A DNA stretch of 7,023 nt, from NCBI GenBank assembly GCA_021826655.1, contig JAKAZC010000123.1:886-7908 (forward strand). The letters are read 5' to 3'. The translations under genes and the position numbers were made by a program. Under the pieces are notes generated by a model. It did no database searches, was not told where the DNA came from, and was given only the letters and a program-made list of their open reading frames with translations. Below, piece after piece: positions 6,414 to 7,023 of the stretch (its first letter is position 1; every line of letters begins with the position of its first letter). The DNA is from Actinomycetes bacterium. GTDB lineage: Bacteria > Actinomycetota > Acidimicrobiia > Acidimicrobiales > RAAP-2.

Positions 6414-7023
6414 GTGGGTCACCTGATCGCAGCCACGTCGAGCGGAGGCGGGAGTGGATTGGTCCTGATCCTCGCCCTGTTCTTCTACGTCCTCTTCGCC
6501 CTGCCCGTCTGGGGCACCTACCAGAAGGCGGCGCCCCAGGGTGAGCCCGCGTGGTCGGCCTTCATCCCCGTCTACAGCTTCATCGTCCTGCTCCGGGTGG
6601 CCGGCAAGCCGAAGAATTGGGCGTGGTTCCTCCTCCTGATCCTCGTCCCCTACGTAGGAAGCCTGGCATTCTTCATCATCTCGATCCTCGTCCTCAACGA
6701 GGTGTCGAAGAGCTTCGGGCACGGAGGGGGATTCACCGCCGGGCTGGCGATCCTCCCCTGGATCTTCTGGTTCATCCTCTGGCTCGGCAAGAGCGAGTAC
6801 CGCGGACCGGCCGGTCTCGCACCGGCGTTCGGCACGGGCGGCTACCCGCCCCAGCCCGGCTACCCGCCCCAGCCCGGCTACCCGCAGACCGGATACCCGC
6901 AGGCCGGCTACCCGCCGCCGCAGCCGGGCACCGCCTATCCCCCGCCCCCGCCGGGTTCCTACCCGCCGCCCCCGCCCCCGCCGGGTTCCTACCCGCCGCC
7001 TCCGCCCCCGCCCCCGCCGGGTT
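6414..7023 (+). CDS. DUF5684-like small membrane protein with Pro/Gly/Tyr-rich tail (C-terminus beyond right edge)
   Basis: Starts at a GTG five bases after a strong AGGAGG and stays open for 203 codons to the window edge. Four hydrophobic segments suggest an integral membrane protein: about residues 16-36, 47-63, 69-94 and 107-124. Features I associate with the DUF5684 family are a Trp-Ser-x-Phe-Ile-Pro-x-Tyr stretch (47-54), an RVAGKPKNWAW segment (61-71) after the second helix, a long central hydrophobic stretch, LNEVSKSFGHGGGF (94-107), and GKSEYRGPAG (125-134) closing the domain. From residue 144 the protein becomes a low-complexity tail of GYPPQP, GYPQ-T/A and then Y-Pro(n)-GS units, probably disordered. 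No catalytic residues are recognisable and the function is unknown. It is divergent from recC and shares only the intergenic region, so no role in recombination is implied. The DUF5684 name rests on remembered family pattern; that it is a membrane protein with a proline-rich tail is directly visible. Confidence 0.88.
   Translation, partial: MGHLIAATSSGGGSGLVLILALFFYVLFALPVWGTYQKAAPQGEPAWSAFIPVYSFIVLLRVAGKPKNWAWFLLLILVPYVGSLAFFIISILVLNEVSKSFGHGGGFTAGLAILPWIFWFILWLGKSEYRGPAGLAPAFGTGGYPPQPGYPPQPGYPQTGYPQAGYPPPQPGTAYPPPPPGSYPPPPPPPGSYPPPPPPPPPG
6843..7023 (+). repeat. Repeat region encoding GYPPQP units and an expanding polyproline ladder
   Basis: Encodes residues 144-203 of the membrane protein. 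Two identical GYPPQP units, then GYPQT, GYPQA and a longer GYPPPQPGTA, lead into Tyr-Pro(n)-Gly-Ser units. Those start at 6936, 6960 and 6990 and have 5, 7 and at least 9 prolines, each longer than the last by two codons (six bases). The repeat is imperfect at DNA level but rich in alternating CCC/CCG codons, which suggests growth by slippage or unequal exchange. It continues past the right edge. Runs of this length normally depend on elongation factor P for translation. Confidence 0.9.

Noticed and set aside
6222..6722. Minus-strand open frame (166 codons) opposite the membrane-protein gene
   Set aside because: Its acidic Asp/Glu-rich translation is the complement of hydrophobic codons (Ile, Leu, Val, Phe) of the real membrane segments.

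Overview
This window looks like ordinary chromosomal DNA from a very GC-rich bacterium, most likely an actinomycetote. Third codon positions are nearly all G or C, GTG starts are used, and the one membrane protein has a Gly-Tyr-Pro/Pro-rich tail of a kind common in Actinomycetota. A deeper placement (for example Acidimicrobiia) is only a guess.

Layout, left to right. Positions 1-2867 (minus strand) hold most of recB, the helicase-nuclease subunit of the RecBCD (exodeoxyribonuclease V) double-strand-break repair enzyme. Its C-terminus lies beyond the left edge. Positions 2864-6244 (minus strand) hold a complete recC. It ends in a 4-base GTGA overlap with the recB start, so the two form a translationally coupled recC-recB operon. 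A recD would be expected next, outside the window to the left. Positions 6245-6413 are a divergent intergenic region with a candidate promoter for recC, a set of short CCGGT-containing heptad repeats and a strong ribosome binding site for the rightward gene. From 6414 to the right edge, on the plus strand, runs a small membrane protein of the DUF5684 type with a proline-rich tail, cut off by the window.

RecB and RecC should act together: RecB is the 3'-5' motor and carries the nuclease, while RecC is the non-catalytic scaffold that splits the duplex and scans the emerging strand. The membrane protein has no evident functional link to them.

I found no mobile element, CRISPR array, tRNA or rRNA, and no clear new system. 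The most unusual features are a perfect 20-bp inverted repeat with a 3-base loop inside the last codons of recC, a proline ladder (5, 7, then at least 9 prolines) in the membrane-protein tail, two 8-base C homopolymers in recB, and the heptad repeats in the intergenic region.
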